The notes: generated by a model not told the origin, from the sequence alone. A stretch of 64,000 nucleotides of DNA from Pseudolabrys sp963742345 (GCA_963742345.1 CAVULO010000006.1:120765-184764); one strand, 5' to 3'; counted from the first letter of the stretch, positions 17,373 through 26,795 are shown. A program made the numbers and translations.

Positions 17373-18254
17373 ATGAGTTCGCTCAGTGGCAAGGACGGCC
17401 CGCGCTATCGGCACCTGGCCGATGAATCACAGCCCTACGAAACCATCGGCGTCGACAAGCTCACGCCGATTATCGGGGCGGAGATTGGCGGCATCGATCT
17501 TGCAAAACCTTTGTCCAACCGAACGGTGGACGAAATCCATCGGGCCTTGGCCGAGAACATCGTCATCTTCTTTCGCGATCAGCACATCACGCCGCAACAG
17601 CATCTGGCCTTCGGCCGGCTGTTCGGGGAGTTACATGTTCATCCCGCCGCACCGCACGAACCCAACGAACCGGCGCTGATGAAGATCTATGCCGACAAGG
17701 ACAGCCCGAGAGCGAACGGCGAAGGCTGGCACAGTGATGTGTCGTGCGACCTCGAACCGCCAATGGGCAGCATTCTCTATATCAAGCAATGTCCGCCGCA
17801 TGGCGGCGATACTTTGTTCGCCAGCATGTATGCCGCTTACGACGCACTGTCGGAGCGGATGAAGGCCTATCTGGAAGGGCTCACTGCGATCCACGACGGC
17901 GAGCCGGTCTATCGCGGTCTCTACACGAATGCAGGCGTTGCCGACAAACCGGCCTATCCACGCGCTGAACACCCGGTCGTGCGCACGCATCCGGTGACGG
18001 GAAAGAAAACGCTCTATGTGAATCGCGGCTTCACGCACCACATCGTTGGCATTCCACGCGACGAAAGCGACGCCGTACTATCCTATCTCTATCAGCATGC
18101 GGAGAATCCTCTGTTCCAATGCCGCTTCCGCTGGACAGAGAATGCAATCGCATTTTGGGATAATCGTTGCGCACAGCACCGCGCGATGTGGGACTACTGG
18201 CCGCATACGCGCTCGGGTAACCGCGTCACGGTGAAAGGCGAGCGTCCGTTCTGA
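17373..18254 (+). CDS. TauD/TfdA-family Fe(II)/2-oxoglutarate-dependent dioxygenase
   Basis: 293 aa from the ATG at 17373, the first Met after the ispG region. The iron facial triad is visible as His120-x-Asp122 (WHSDVS) and His269 (CAQHRAMWDY), with 2-oxoglutarate-binding Arg residues near 280-284. The family hydroxylates or cleaves sulfonates, aryloxyacetates and other acids; taurine dioxygenase is the best-known member, but no sulfonate transport genes are nearby, so the substrate is open. It converges on the antiporter gene with a 19-bp gap. Confidence 0.9.
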   Translation: MSSLSGKDGPRYRHLADESQPYETIGVDKLTPIIGAEIGGIDLAKPLSNRTVDEIHRALAENIVIFFRDQHITPQQHLAFGRLFGELHVHPAAPHEPNEPALMKIYADKDSPRANGEGWHSDVSCDLEPPMGSILYIKQCPPHGGDTLFASMYAAYDALSERMKAYLEGLTAIHDGEPVYRGLYTNAGVADKPAYPRAEHPVVRTHPVTGKKTLYVNRGFTHHIVGIPRDESDAVLSYLYQHAENPLFQCRFRWTENAIAFWDNRCAQHRAMWDYWPHTRSGNRVTVKGERPF

Positions 18255-18273
18255 CGCGGGCTTTTGACGTTGA

Positions 18274-19881
18274 CTACATCCAGCCGCCGCCATCCTTGCC
18301 GCGGTTTGCAACACTCGCTTCTTCCAGATCCAGTTCGTATTCGATACGTCGGCGCGCTTCGTCGGTAATCTTGCCGTCGCGCAAGAGCTGATAAATGAAG
18401 TCGCGTTCCGCTTCGATGAGCTGGGCCTTGATCTTGGCGGTTTCACGCATGTGATCGAGGCCTTCGGTCAGGTTCGTTGGCAGTATCTGCATGCGGCTTT
18501 GATTGCGCGTGCGTAAATGTGCGATCGCTTCATCCGGCAGGTCGCAGTGCTTGATGAGCTTCTGCAGCCGCTTCTCGACCTGCCGCAACGCGGCCTGGCG
18601 GGCGCGGAGTTCGGCCCTGATCTCGTCTTTGTGTTCTTTTTTCCCCAGCCGGCTTAGCCCGAGCCAGCGCACCACGGAAGGCAGCATCAAGCCTTGGCCG
18701 ACCACCGTGATGATGATGACGCCGAACGTGACGAATAAAATAAGATCGCGGTGCGGAAACGGATTGCCGCTGACGATCGTAAAGGGGATGGCGAGCGCGA
18801 CTGCAAGTGAATCGACCCCGCGTATGCCGGTGAAGGCCAGGAAAAACGGCGCTTGCCACGGCGGCGCCGGATCGCGCCTGGCGACCCGCTTGCTCGCCCA
18901 GCGCGGAATATACGTGGCGGGAAACACCCAGATAAAGCGCGCCGCGATTGCAATCAGCGTCGTCCATACGGTTGCGATCAGAAGCTCGCGTATCGAGAAA
19001 GCATGGCCCTGCTCGATCAGCGCCCGTGCCTCCATGCCGGTGACCAGGAACACCAAGCCTTCAATCAGGTAGACAATCAGGTCCCAGAAAAAAACTCCCT
19101 GCAGCCGTGTAGCGAATGGGATCAGGCGCGGTCCGTTCCAGCTCACGTAGAGCCCGCAGGCGACGGTGGCGAGCACACCGGAGCCGCCGAGATGCGCGGG
19201 GACCCAGAAGGCAAGATACGGTGTCATCAGCGATAGTGTGATTTCAACGCGCGGCTCGCGCGCCCATTGCCGCAGACGCAGGCTAAGCCATCCTATCGCG
19301 AGCCCGTAAATCGTCTCGCCAATGACAATGAGGACGAAAGTGCCGGAGGCCTGCTGGAGCGAAAATGTTCCGGTGCTTACGGCAACGACGGCAAAGCGAT
19401 AGAGCACCAGCGCGGTGGCGTCATTGGCGAGGCCCTCGCCTTCAAGAATAACGACGATCCGGCGCGGCAATCCGAGCTTTCGCGCGATAGCGAGTGGGGC
19501 TACGACGTCGGTCGGAGAAATTATCGCGCCGAGGAGAAATCCGACGGCCCAGTCGAAATTCAAAAAATAGTGCGCGGCTGCCGCGATGGCACAAGTGGTG
19601 AATATCACGCAGCCGAAGGCGAGCAGGGCGATCGGCCGCAGATTGAATTTGAATTCGCGCCAGCTCATGGCGACGCCCGCGGAATAGATCAACGGCGGCA
19701 ATAGCACCAGCAGCACGACTTCCGGCGCGAGTTCTACCTTCGGCAGGCCGGGAATGAACGCGATGCCGATGCCGGCAACGACAAGGAGGATCGAGGGCTC
19801 AACCTTCAGACGCTTGGCAGCAACCGCGATCGCGGCCAGCAGCGCCAACATGAACAGCAGCGTCTGTATGGTCTCGGTCAT
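18274..19881 (-). CDS. CPA1-type Na+/H+ antiporter
   Basis: 535 aa from the ATG at 19881 (METIQ-type start, MTETIQTLLFML). About 12 membrane helices fill residues 1-410; the ion-binding Asp lies in AIISPTDVVAPLAIARKLGLP and the conserved helix in LEGEGLANDATALVLYRFA. A charged cytoplasmic tail of about 125 residues with a coiled-coil character (AELRARQAALRQVEKRLQKL) follows. It exchanges Na+ (or K+) for H+ at the inner membrane. It is the last gene of ispA-DUF1345-antiporter, 23 bp after the DUF1345 stop. Confidence 0.9.
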   Translation of the reverse strand: MTETIQTLLFMLALLAAIAVAAKRLKVEPSILLVVAGIGIAFIPGLPKVELAPEVVLLVLLPPLIYSAGVAMSWREFKFNLRPIALLAFGCVIFTTCAIAAAAHYFLNFDWAVGFLLGAIISPTDVVAPLAIARKLGLPRRIVVILEGEGLANDATALVLYRFAVVAVSTGTFSLQQASGTFVLIVIGETIYGLAIGWLSLRLRQWAREPRVEITLSLMTPYLAFWVPAHLGGSGVLATVACGLYVSWNGPRLIPFATRLQGVFFWDLIVYLIEGLVFLVTGMEARALIEQGHAFSIRELLIATVWTTLIAIAARFIWVFPATYIPRWASKRVARRDPAPPWQAPFFLAFTGIRGVDSLAVALAIPFTIVSGNPFPHRDLILFVTFGVIIITVVGQGLMLPSVVRWLGLSRLGKKEHKDEIRAELRARQAALRQVEKRLQKLIKHCDLPDEAIAHLRTRNQSRMQILPTNLTEGLDHMRETAKIKAQLIEAERDFIYQLLRDGKITDEARRRIEYELDLEEASVANRGKDGGGWM

Positions 19882-19904
19882 GACGGGCTTACAAGCTCCG
19901 CGCG

Positions 19905-20585
19905 TCAGATCAGGTTGGAAACGATGTTTACGGTCAAGGCGAACACGGCGACATTGAAAAAGAACGCCAGCGCGCCGTGCACCGTTACGATGCGGCGGAT
20001 TATCTTGCTGGTGATCACAACGTCCGAGACCTGCGAGGTCATCGCAATGACGAGCGAAAAGTAGAGAAAATCCCAATAATCAGGCGGTTGCCGGCCGGGA
20101 AATGTCAGGCCGCCGATCGCGTGATCGCCGCGTTCGCCGTAGTACTCGTGGGCATAATGAAGCGCAAAGATCGTGTGTACGAAGGCCCACGACACGAAGA
20201 TCGTGACCATCGCGATCGCAACTCCGTATCCACTGCGGGGCTGCCCGGAGATTTTGGCAATGCCAAGCTCGGCGATGATCGCGCCCATGATCGCCAGCCC
20301 GGAGATGCCGGTGAGAACCAGCAAAGCGAGTGCGCCCTCGTCATCTTCGGCGGCCCGACGGCGAATCTCCTCGATGCCGCAGGTGACCATCAACTGATAG
20401 ACCAACACAAGATACAGAACGACGCCGGTGTCCCAACCGAATAGCAGTTTGGTCGGCATGCTCCAGTCGGTCATCGACAGGCCGAGAATTACCGCCATTC
20501 CGACCGCGATGGAGACCAGCAACCGCGCATGCAACCGCGCGAGGCGGACCGGCATAATGGGTCGGGTGACAATCTTGCGTGCCAT
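19905..20585 (-). CDS. DUF1345 family membrane protein
   Basis: 226 aa with about five to six membrane segments. The DUF1345 signature is seen in LLFGWDTGVVLYLVLVYQLM, HTIFALHYAHEYYG, and the C-terminal PDYWDFLYFSLVIAMTSQVSDVVITS. The function of the family is not known; the YF-x-T-x-QVSDV motif resembles the pore region of small cation channels, which would fit the adjacent antiporter, but this is inference. It is flanked by ispA (11 bp upstream) and the antiporter. Confidence 0.9.
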   Translation of the reverse strand: MARKIVTRPIMPVRLARLHARLLVSIAVGMAVILGLSMTDWSMPTKLLFGWDTGVVLYLVLVYQLMVTCGIEEIRRRAAEDDEGALALLVLTGISGLAIMGAIIAELGIAKISGQPRSGYGVAIAMVTIFVSWAFVHTIFALHYAHEYYGERGDHAIGGLTFPGRQPPDYWDFLYFSLVIAMTSQVSDVVITSKIIRRIVTVHGALAFFFNVAVFALTVNIVSNLI

Positions 20586-20596
20586 CGGTTGGTCCT

Positions 20597-21526
20597 TTAC
20601 GTCGTTCGTTCGGCGACGAAGCGGGCGGCGGCGCGCAGAGTATCGGCTTTCGCGCCAAACGGGGTCAGGGCGGCATCCGCTTGCGCGACCAATTCTTTAA
20701 GACGGGCGCGCGCCCCGGCAGTCCCTAGCGCGGCGACCAACGTGGCCTTGCCGGCAGCGGCATCTTTGCCGGCGGCTTTGCCGAGCGTCTTAGCGTCACC
20801 CTCCACGTCGAGCAGATCGTCGGCGATCTGAAAGGCCTGGCCGATCGTGGTGCCATAGCGATCGATGCTGGCGCGCGCGGCAACATCGGCTTGCCCAAGG
20901 ATTGCTCCGGCGCGACAGGCAAAGCGGATCAGCGCTCCGGTTTTCATCGCCTGCAAAGTCGCGATTTCGTTTTCGGCCAGGGCGCGTTTTGGTTCAAAGC
21001 GGCCTTCGGCGGCGAGATCGAGCATCTGGCCGCCGGCCATGCCGCCGAGGCCGGAAGCGCGTGCGAGTTCCGCGACGAGCGCGACGCGCACCGCTGGATC
21101 GGAATGTACTTCGGGCCGCGCCATGACATCGAAGGCAAGCGTCAGGAGCGCATCACCGACAAGAATTGCCGTTGCATCATCGAAGGCCTTGTGCACGGTC
21201 GGCCGTCCGCGACGCAGATCGTCGTCGTCCATGGCCGGCAGATCGTCATGGACCAGAGAGTAGCAGTGCACGAGCTCGAGTGCGCTGCCGGCCATTAGCG
21301 CGCCCGCGCGCGCAGCGCCAAATACCGCGGCTGTTTCAACCAGCAAAAATGGCCGCAAGCGTTTGCCACCATCCAGCGCTGCATGGCGCATGCCCGCGAC
21401 AAGACGTAGCGGGCGCGATATTTCCCCGTCGAGAGGCGCCTCGCCGAGGAGCCGCTTGAGCAGCGTTTCGGTCTCGGCAGCGACCGAAGCAAGCCGGGCG
21501 GAAAAGTCGGTGATACCCTTGTTCAT
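20597..21526 (-). CDS. ispA: Polyprenyl synthetase (farnesyl diphosphate synthase type)
   Basis: 309 aa trans-prenyltransferase. The first Asp-rich motif starts at Asp94 (LVHDDLPAMDDDDLRRGRPT) with the short-chain-type two-residue insertion; the second is FQIADDLLDVEGD. The KRLRPFLLV and GQMLDLAAEG segments are standard. It condenses IPP with DMAPP/GPP to C15 (possibly C20) diphosphate for ubiquinone, undecaprenol and hopanoid precursors. It is divergent from mtgA across a 78-bp gap. Confidence 0.92.
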   Translation of the reverse strand: MNKGITDFSARLASVAAETETLLKRLLGEAPLDGEISRPLRLVAGMRHAALDGGKRLRPFLLVETAAVFGAARAGALMAGSALELVHCYSLVHDDLPAMDDDDLRRGRPTVHKAFDDATAILVGDALLTLAFDVMARPEVHSDPAVRVALVAELARASGLGGMAGGQMLDLAAEGRFEPKRALAENEIATLQAMKTGALIRFACRAGAILGQADVAARASIDRYGTTIGQAFQIADDLLDVEGDAKTLGKAAGKDAAAGKATLVAALGTAGARARLKELVAQADAALTPFGAKADTLRAAARFVAERTT

Positions 21527-21604
21527 CGTGGCATTGTTAGCCGTTGCGCGTGATCCCGCAAAGTGGGGCGCCGATTGGCCGATTGAATAGGTTAGCCTTC
21601 ATCC

Positions 21605-22321
21605 GTGCAGCAACCCGGCAAAAGAGCAGGCTTCGCCCGTATTCTCCCGCGGCCATTGCGGGTCGTCGCGATCGCCGTACTGGTCATATTTTTGCTGCCT
21701 TACCTGATCACACCATTCTATGCGGTGATCGATCCCGCATCGACGGCCATGCTCTGGCGACGCTTGAGCGGAGCAAGGGTGGAGCGCCAATACGTGCCAA
21801 TCGCACGCATCTCACCGGCGCTCCCGCTTGCTGTGATCATTGCAGAGGATGGACGCTTTTGCAGCCATCACGGTGTCGACCTCGCTGAAATACGCGAGGC
21901 GATCTCCGAGGCCGACGATATTGACGAAATGCGCGGGGGCTCGACGATCACGCAACAAGTGGCGAAGAATCTGTTCCTTTGGCCGGGCCGCAGCTTTGTG
22001 CGCAAGGCGTTGGAATTCCCGCTGGCGCTATGGATTGACTTGGTTTTGTCGAAACGCCGCATTCTCGAAATTTATCTCAATAGTGCTCAATGGGGTCCCA
22101 ACGGGGAATTTGGTGTGGAGGCCGGTGCGCGGCGCGCCTTTGGTAAATCGGCCCGAGACCTTTCCCACTATGAGGCGTCACTGTTGGCGGCAATCTTGCC
22201 GAATCCGGTCAATCGAAATGCGCGGCAGCCTGGCCCGGGCCTGCGCCGCCTGGCTGGCCTTTATGTCGTTCGGGCCGAACGGGCGCCGGCAGCGGCCGCC
22301 TGCCTGCGGCAAAGCCACTAG
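21605..22321 (+). CDS. mtgA: Monofunctional biosynthetic peptidoglycan transglycosylase
   Basis: 238 aa from a GTG at 21605. A single N-terminal membrane anchor (about residues 20-42) is followed by a GT51 domain with catalytic Glu81 in AEDGRFCSHHGVD, the GGSTITQQVAKNLFL motif, and the KRRILEIYLNSAQWG and EASLLAAILPNP blocks. It polymerises lipid II glycan strands at the periplasmic face without a transpeptidase domain. The C-terminus is shorter and more Arg/Ala-rich than in many homologues but shows no clear break. Confidence 0.95.
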   Translation: MQQPGKRAGFARILPRPLRVVAIAVLVIFLLPYLITPFYAVIDPASTAMLWRRLSGARVERQYVPIARISPALPLAVIIAEDGRFCSHHGVDLAEIREAISEADDIDEMRGGSTITQQVAKNLFLWPGRSFVRKALEFPLALWIDLVLSKRRILEIYLNSAQWGPNGEFGVEAGARRAFGKSARDLSHYEASLLAAILPNPVNRNARQPGPGLRRLAGLYVVRAERAPAAAACLRQSH

Positions 22322-22392
22322 CCTTGTTGCGAGCCTTCATCTATAAGCCCGGCTTCAAACCGATTATCGCGCTTTTTCAGGAGTTTCGTCCC

Positions 22393-22578
22393 ATGGCTGT
22401 GCCGAAAAGAAAGACCTCGCCGTCGCGTCGCGGCATGCGCCGTTCCGCTGACGCGCTCAAGCGGCCAGCCTATGTCGAGGACAAGGATTCAGGAGAATTG
22501 CGCCGACCGCACCACATCGACCTGAAGACCGGCATGTATAAAGGCCGCCAGGTCCTGAAGGCGAAGACCGAGGCCTAA
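22393..22578 (+). CDS. rpmF: 50S ribosomal protein L32
   Basis: 61 aa from the ATG at 22393, with the N-terminus MAVPKRKTSPSRRGMRRSAD diagnostic of L32 and the alphaproteobacterial tail LKTGMYKGRQVLKAKTEA. It lacks the zinc-binding Cys residues found in some L32 types, as is usual in this group. AGGAGTTTCGTCCC upstream gives a ribosome-binding site. It lies 71 bp after mtgA. Confidence 0.97.
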   Translation: MAVPKRKTSPSRRGMRRSADALKRPAYVEDKDSGELRRPHHIDLKTGMYKGRQVLKAKTEA

Positions 22579-22610
22579 CGCGACGCGGGGGCTCGGAGGT
22601 TCGCTGCGCC

Positions 22611-23027
22611 ATGTTTATGCTCGGCTTCCCGCTGCTTCTGGTTCCGTTTGCGATTTACAACATCATCGCCTTTTTGATGCCGGGCGTGAGCTGGACCGGC
22701 GTGGTCACCACCGTTCACTTGGCGTCGGGGGCCGACTGGACGATGTCGGCCGGAGATATGCTCCTCGCTTTGGCGATCGTGTTGCTTTGTGGCGAGGTTT
22801 TGAAATCGACCCGCATCGGTATGCGAACCGTCGTCGATCATGCCCTGTCGCTGATTCTGTTTCTCGGAATGCTGGTCGAGTTTATCCTCGTCAAACAGGC
22901 GGCCACGGCGACCTTCTTCTTGCTACTGGTCGTAAGTTTCATCGATGTGCTCAGCGGATTTGCCGTGACTTTGCGTTCGGCCCAGCGTGACCTTACGGTC
23001 GAGGGTGTCGAGCGCGTTTCGTCCTGA
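22611..23027 (+). CDS. Uncharacterised four-helix inner-membrane protein
   Basis: 138 aa, mostly hydrophobic, with about four predicted membrane spans: residues 1-24, 45-63, 75-92 and 95-115. A short charged tail follows (LRSAQRDLTVEGVERVSS). I do not recognise a named family, although similar small membrane proteins occur next to rpmF in related genomes. It lies 32 bp after rpmF and 24 bp before the GGT gene, so it may be part of the same transcript. Confidence 0.75.
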   Translation: MFMLGFPLLLVPFAIYNIIAFLMPGVSWTGVVTTVHLASGADWTMSAGDMLLALAIVLLCGEVLKSTRIGMRTVVDHALSLILFLGMLVEFILVKQAATATFFLLLVVSFIDVLSGFAVTLRSAQRDLTVEGVERVSS

Positions 23028-23051
23028 TCGATCCAGCATTCCCGGTATTGC

Positions 23052-24632
23052 ATGAGCCGCGATTTCCAACTCCCCGGCCGCTCGCCCGTGATTGCCTGCG
23101 AAGGCATGGCGGCGACATCGCATCCGCTGGCGACACTTGCCGCAATCGATGCCTTGCGCGCAGGCGGCACCGCGGCCGATGCGGCCGTAGCCGCAGTCGC
23201 CACACTTTGCGTGGTCGAGCCGGCCATGACCGGGATCGGCGGTGATTGCTACTGTCTAGTGTCCCAGCCGGGCAAACCTGTGTGGGGTTATAATGGCTCC
23301 GGCCGCGCTGGCGCCAAAGCTTCATACGAAGCGTTGCGCGCCAAAGGCATGACCGAAATCGGCGATTCAATTCATGCCGTCACAGTGCCGGGCGCGCTTG
23401 ATGCCTGGGAAGCGATCCTGAAAGGCTATGGTCGCTTGGGCCTCGACCGCGCGCTGCAACAGGCGATCAAATACGCCGAGGGCGGCTTTCCCGTAGCGGC
23501 GCGCGTGGCTTGGGACTGGAGTCGCTATGTCGACAAGCTCAAGGCCGTACCCGGCGCATCGAAACATTATTTGTTCAACGGCGCGGCGCCAAAGGAAGGT
23601 GACGTGATCCGTTTTCCTGCGCTGGCCGCGACTCTCAAGACCATCGCTGCCAAAGGTGCGCGCGCCTTCTATGAGGGCGAAATTGCCGAGGATATGGCGG
23701 TGACCTTGGCCGCGCGCGGCTCGTTTCTGACGGCGGATGATTTCGCGCGCCACCGCGGTGATGTGGTGACGCCGATTTCGGCCAATTATCGCGGGCTCGA
23801 TCTGGTCGAGATCCCGCCGAACGGGCAGGGGCTCACCGCGCTGGTGATGCTTAACATCCTGGAAAATTTCGATCTCGAGGCACTCGATCCGCTCGGACCC
23901 GAGCGATTCCATCTGGTGCTGGAGGCGGCGCGCTTAGGGTTCGCGGTGCGCGACACACATATCGCCGACGCCGCGCATATGCGCACTCCGGTTGTCGATC
24001 TGCTCGACAAAGCCTTTGCCAAGAAACTCGCATCGCTGATTGACATGAAAAAGCGCGCCAAGCTACCGCCAGCGCCGACGCCCGGCAGCAACACGATCTA
24101 CCTCACGGTCGTCGACAAAGACCGCATGGCAGTGTCATTCATCAATTCGCTTTACTCACACTTCGGCCTTGGCATCTGCACCGAGAAGACCGGCATCATG
24201 CTGACCAATCGCGGCTCCTGCTTTACGCTCGAGCCGAACCATCCGAATATCTTCGGGCCCGGCAAGCGTCCGCTGCACACAATTATTCCGGCGCTCGCCA
24301 TGCGCAACGGGCGTTGCGACATGAGCTTCGGCGTCATGGGCGCGCACTATCAGCCGATGGGGCACGTGCACGTCGTGCTCAACATGCTCGACTACGGCAT
24401 GGACGTGCAGCAGGCGATCGACGCGCCGCGCTTCTTTTTCGAAGGCGAAAAGACGGTTGTCGAAAACGGCACGCCGGCCGCGACCATCGAAGGTCTCAAG
24501 GCGCGCGGCCATGACGTCGTCATGGCGACTTCGCCTTGGGGCGGAGCGCAAACCATCAAGATCGATTGGGATCGCGGTGTGCTGATCGGCGGCTCGGAGC
24601 CGCGTAAAGACGGTTGCGCACTCGGCTACTAG
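23052..24632 (+). CDS. Gamma-glutamyltransferase family protein
   Basis: 526 aa. The N-terminal block (ACEGMAATSHPLATLAAIDALRAGGTAADAAVA...EPAMTGIGGD) is typical of the Ntn-hydrolase GGT family. The probable autocleavage/nucleophile Thr is Thr348, in GSNTIYLTVVD. The downstream GKRPLHTIIPALAMR and FGVMGAHYQPMGHVHVVLNML blocks are conserved. No signal peptide is seen, unlike secreted glutathione-degrading GGTs, so this is likely a cytoplasmic GGT-like amidase or acylase with an unknown gamma-glutamyl or related substrate. Its stop overlaps that of the small minus-strand gene at 24629. Confidence 0.88.
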   Translation: MSRDFQLPGRSPVIACEGMAATSHPLATLAAIDALRAGGTAADAAVAAVATLCVVEPAMTGIGGDCYCLVSQPGKPVWGYNGSGRAGAKASYEALRAKGMTEIGDSIHAVTVPGALDAWEAILKGYGRLGLDRALQQAIKYAEGGFPVAARVAWDWSRYVDKLKAVPGASKHYLFNGAAPKEGDVIRFPALAATLKTIAAKGARAFYEGEIAEDMAVTLAARGSFLTADDFARHRGDVVTPISANYRGLDLVEIPPNGQGLTALVMLNILENFDLEALDPLGPERFHLVLEAARLGFAVRDTHIADAAHMRTPVVDLLDKAFAKKLASLIDMKKRAKLPPAPTPGSNTIYLTVVDKDRMAVSFINSLYSHFGLGICTEKTGIMLTNRGSCFTLEPNHPNIFGPGKRPLHTIIPALAMRNGRCDMSFGVMGAHYQPMGHVHVVLNMLDYGMDVQQAIDAPRFFFEGEKTVVENGTPAATIEGLKARGHDVVMATSPWGGAQTIKIDWDRGVLIGGSEPRKDGCALGY

Positions 24633-24880
24633 AATGCGGTGAGTGCGACGGTGGCGCGGTAGGCGGCCAGCGCTACATCCGGTTCGGCGCGGCGGCGCTG
24701 GCGCGTCTGCGGGTGCTGGTCTTTCGTGGCGACGAGCTGGGCAAGGAATGGAGCGTGGTGATAAGCGGCCGTCCGCTCAGACGCTTCAATTATGGGTGAG
24801 AGCGGTACCAGTGCGCGGGTTTCGGATAGCGGCTCGCCGCCGTCCGATTCAATCCGCCCGGGGTCGAATTCTTCACGCAT
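24629..24880 (-). CDS. Small conserved hypothetical protein
   Basis: 83 aa, soluble and acidic-to-basic, beginning MREEFDPGRIESDGGEPL. The C-terminal part, APFLAQLVATKDQHPQTRQR, followed by LAAYRATVAL, has the look of a small conserved alphaproteobacterial protein, with helical regular spacing and alanine-rich repeats. It occupies an otherwise empty interval, converges on the GGT gene with a shared CTAG, and is divergent from the GGDEF/EAL gene. No function is known to me. A coding-potential test and homologue search would settle it. Confidence 0.65.
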   Translation of the reverse strand: MREEFDPGRIESDGGEPLSETRALVPLSPIIEASERTAAYHHAPFLAQLVATKDQHPQTRQRRRAEPDVALAAYRATVALTAF

Positions 24881-25083
24881 TGCAATACCCGTCTCAATTC
24901 AGGACAACCAGTCCTTTTCCACCATCCAATGGGCAAGCCGCGTGCCGTGCGCCGTTAACCGCGCCCAGCCTCACAAGAATCCCACCTTTTCAAATTGTTT
25001 AACGAATCGCCCTAGGTTCGCAGGCGCATCCGTCGCACCAAGCAACGTTCGAACACGCCTTGGCGTTCCAAAAAGGGGCGATT

Positions 25084-26781
25084 GTGAGCCACTTCGATCA
25101 ATCGCCTTCTGTGCTCAATACTGCGGAGATTCTGCGGTCAATCGGTGACGTCGCCTATGAGTGGCATCTTGATACCGACGCTTTGACCTGGAGCGAAAAT
25201 GCGGTTGCGTTGCTCGGCGCTGGCGCGGCGGAGTTAGCCAGCGGTCACAGTTTCGCACGGCACGTCGACGCTGCAGGGCGCCTGACCCGTATTGATGTCG
25301 TTCAACGAGCGACGTCGGCGGACGCCGGCGATGGCATCCCGTATCAAATTCAATACGCGTTCAGGCGTGGCGAAGAGAAGATCTGGCTGGAGGATACCGG
25401 CCGGTGGTTTGCCGGTCAGGACGGCAAGCCGTTGCGCGCCCATGGCGTCGTCCGCGTCATTGGTGAGCGGCACGAACGCGAGCGTTGGCTCGAACAGCGG
25501 GCGAAATTCGATCCTTTGACCGGCGAGCTCAACCGCCTTTGTCTCACGGAAGCTCTAAGTACGACGCTTGACGAAGCGGTACGCTTTCGCAGCTCCTGCG
25601 GATTTCTTCTGGTGGCAATCGATCACCTGGGGCATCTCAACGAGGCCTACGGTTTCGAGATTGCCGACGCGGTGATCGCTCAGGTCGGCAAGAGAATTCG
25701 TGCTCGGTTGCGGGGTAAGGATCACCTTGGCCGTTTCTCCGGAAACAAATTTGGCGTGATTTTGACCAGCTGCACGCCTGACGAATTGTCAATCGCGTCA
25801 GAGCGGCTGCTTGCGGGCGTACGTGACGAACCGTTCTTCACCGTGGCCGGCCCGGTGGCCTTAACGGTAACGATCGGGGGCGTTATCGCCCCGCGCCACG
25901 CCCGCACAGCGCCTGAAGTCCTCGCCCGCGCCCAGGACGCTCTGCATGCATCGCGGGCAAAACGCCACGGTTCTTTCACCGCCTATTTGCCCAACGTGGA
26001 ACGCGACACACTCCGCCGGCAGAGCGTGCGCGCTGCCGACGAAATCGTCGCTGCGCTCAATGAACGACGAATTGCGCTCGCCTTCGAGCCGGTAGTCGAG
26101 GTGCAAAGCCGCAAGGTCGCTTTTTATGAATGTCTGATGCGTATCCATCGTCATGATGGGGGAATCGCCCACGCGAACGAAATCATTCCGGTGGCGGAAC
26201 GGATCGGACTGGTACGTATGCTCGACTTTCGTGTGCTTGAATTGATCGTGGCCGAGTTGAGTGCCGCACCGAGCCTGAGAGCGAGCGTCAATGTGTCACC
26301 GAATTCCGCCATCGATCCGCATTGGTGGCAAGGTTTGGGAGCCTTGCTGCGCGCCAATGCCGACGCGGCAAGCCGCCTGATTATCGAGATCACCGAAACC
26401 GCGGCGATTCAGGATCTGGACGATGCGCGCGGTTTCGTGGCCCGGGTCAAGGACCTAGGCTGCCGCATTGCCATCGACGATTTCGGCGCCGGCCATACCT
26501 CATTCCGCAATTTGCGGAAGCTCGGGGTAGATATAGTGAAAATAGACGGTGCCTTCGTACCGAACATCGTGAAATCAAATGATGACCGAGCCTTTGTGCA
26601 TACGCTGGTCGATCTGTCGCGCCGGCTCGGCCTCAAGAGCGTAGCCGAATGGGTGCAGGACGAAGAGACTGCCGCATTGCTTGCGGATTGGGGCTGCGAT
26701 TATTTGCAAGGCGCCTTAATCGGTCTCGCCACTTCCGAACGGCCGTGGGTCGGTGAAAAGCAGCGCATCGCGTCGGCGTAG
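25084..26781 (+). CDS. PAS-GGDEF-EAL protein, probable c-di-GMP phosphodiesterase
   Basis: 565 aa from a GTG at 25084 with AAAAGGGG just upstream; a TTG at 25060 is an alternative. Layout: PAS-like domain about 20-125, GGDEF domain about 140-300, EAL domain about 315-555. The GGDEF signature has decayed to SGNKF, so cyclase activity is unlikely. The EAL domain keeps the expected residues: ECLMR for ExLxR, NVSPN, the Glu in IEITE, IDDFGAGHTSF, VKIDGAF, SVAEWVQDEE and LQG. It would hydrolyse c-di-GMP in response to a signal at the PAS domain. No transmembrane segment is seen. Confidence 0.92.
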   Translation: MSHFDQSPSVLNTAEILRSIGDVAYEWHLDTDALTWSENAVALLGAGAAELASGHSFARHVDAAGRLTRIDVVQRATSADAGDGIPYQIQYAFRRGEEKIWLEDTGRWFAGQDGKPLRAHGVVRVIGERHERERWLEQRAKFDPLTGELNRLCLTEALSTTLDEAVRFRSSCGFLLVAIDHLGHLNEAYGFEIADAVIAQVGKRIRARLRGKDHLGRFSGNKFGVILTSCTPDELSIASERLLAGVRDEPFFTVAGPVALTVTIGGVIAPRHARTAPEVLARAQDALHASRAKRHGSFTAYLPNVERDTLRRQSVRAADEIVAALNERRIALAFEPVVEVQSRKVAFYECLMRIHRHDGGIAHANEIIPVAERIGLVRMLDFRVLELIVAELSAAPSLRASVNVSPNSAIDPHWWQGLGALLRANADAASRLIIEITETAAIQDLDDARGFVARVKDLGCRIAIDDFGAGHTSFRNLRKLGVDIVKIDGAFVPNIVKSNDDRAFVHTLVDLSRRLGLKSVAEWVQDEETAALLADWGCDYLQGALIGLATSERPWVGEKQRIASA

Positions 26782-26795
26782 GCAGGGCAATGCAG

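Noticed and set aside
19882..20076. N-terminal extension of the Na+/H+ antiporter
   Set aside because: It overlaps the DUF1345 gene and has no membrane-protein character; the first helix starts right after the Met at 19881.
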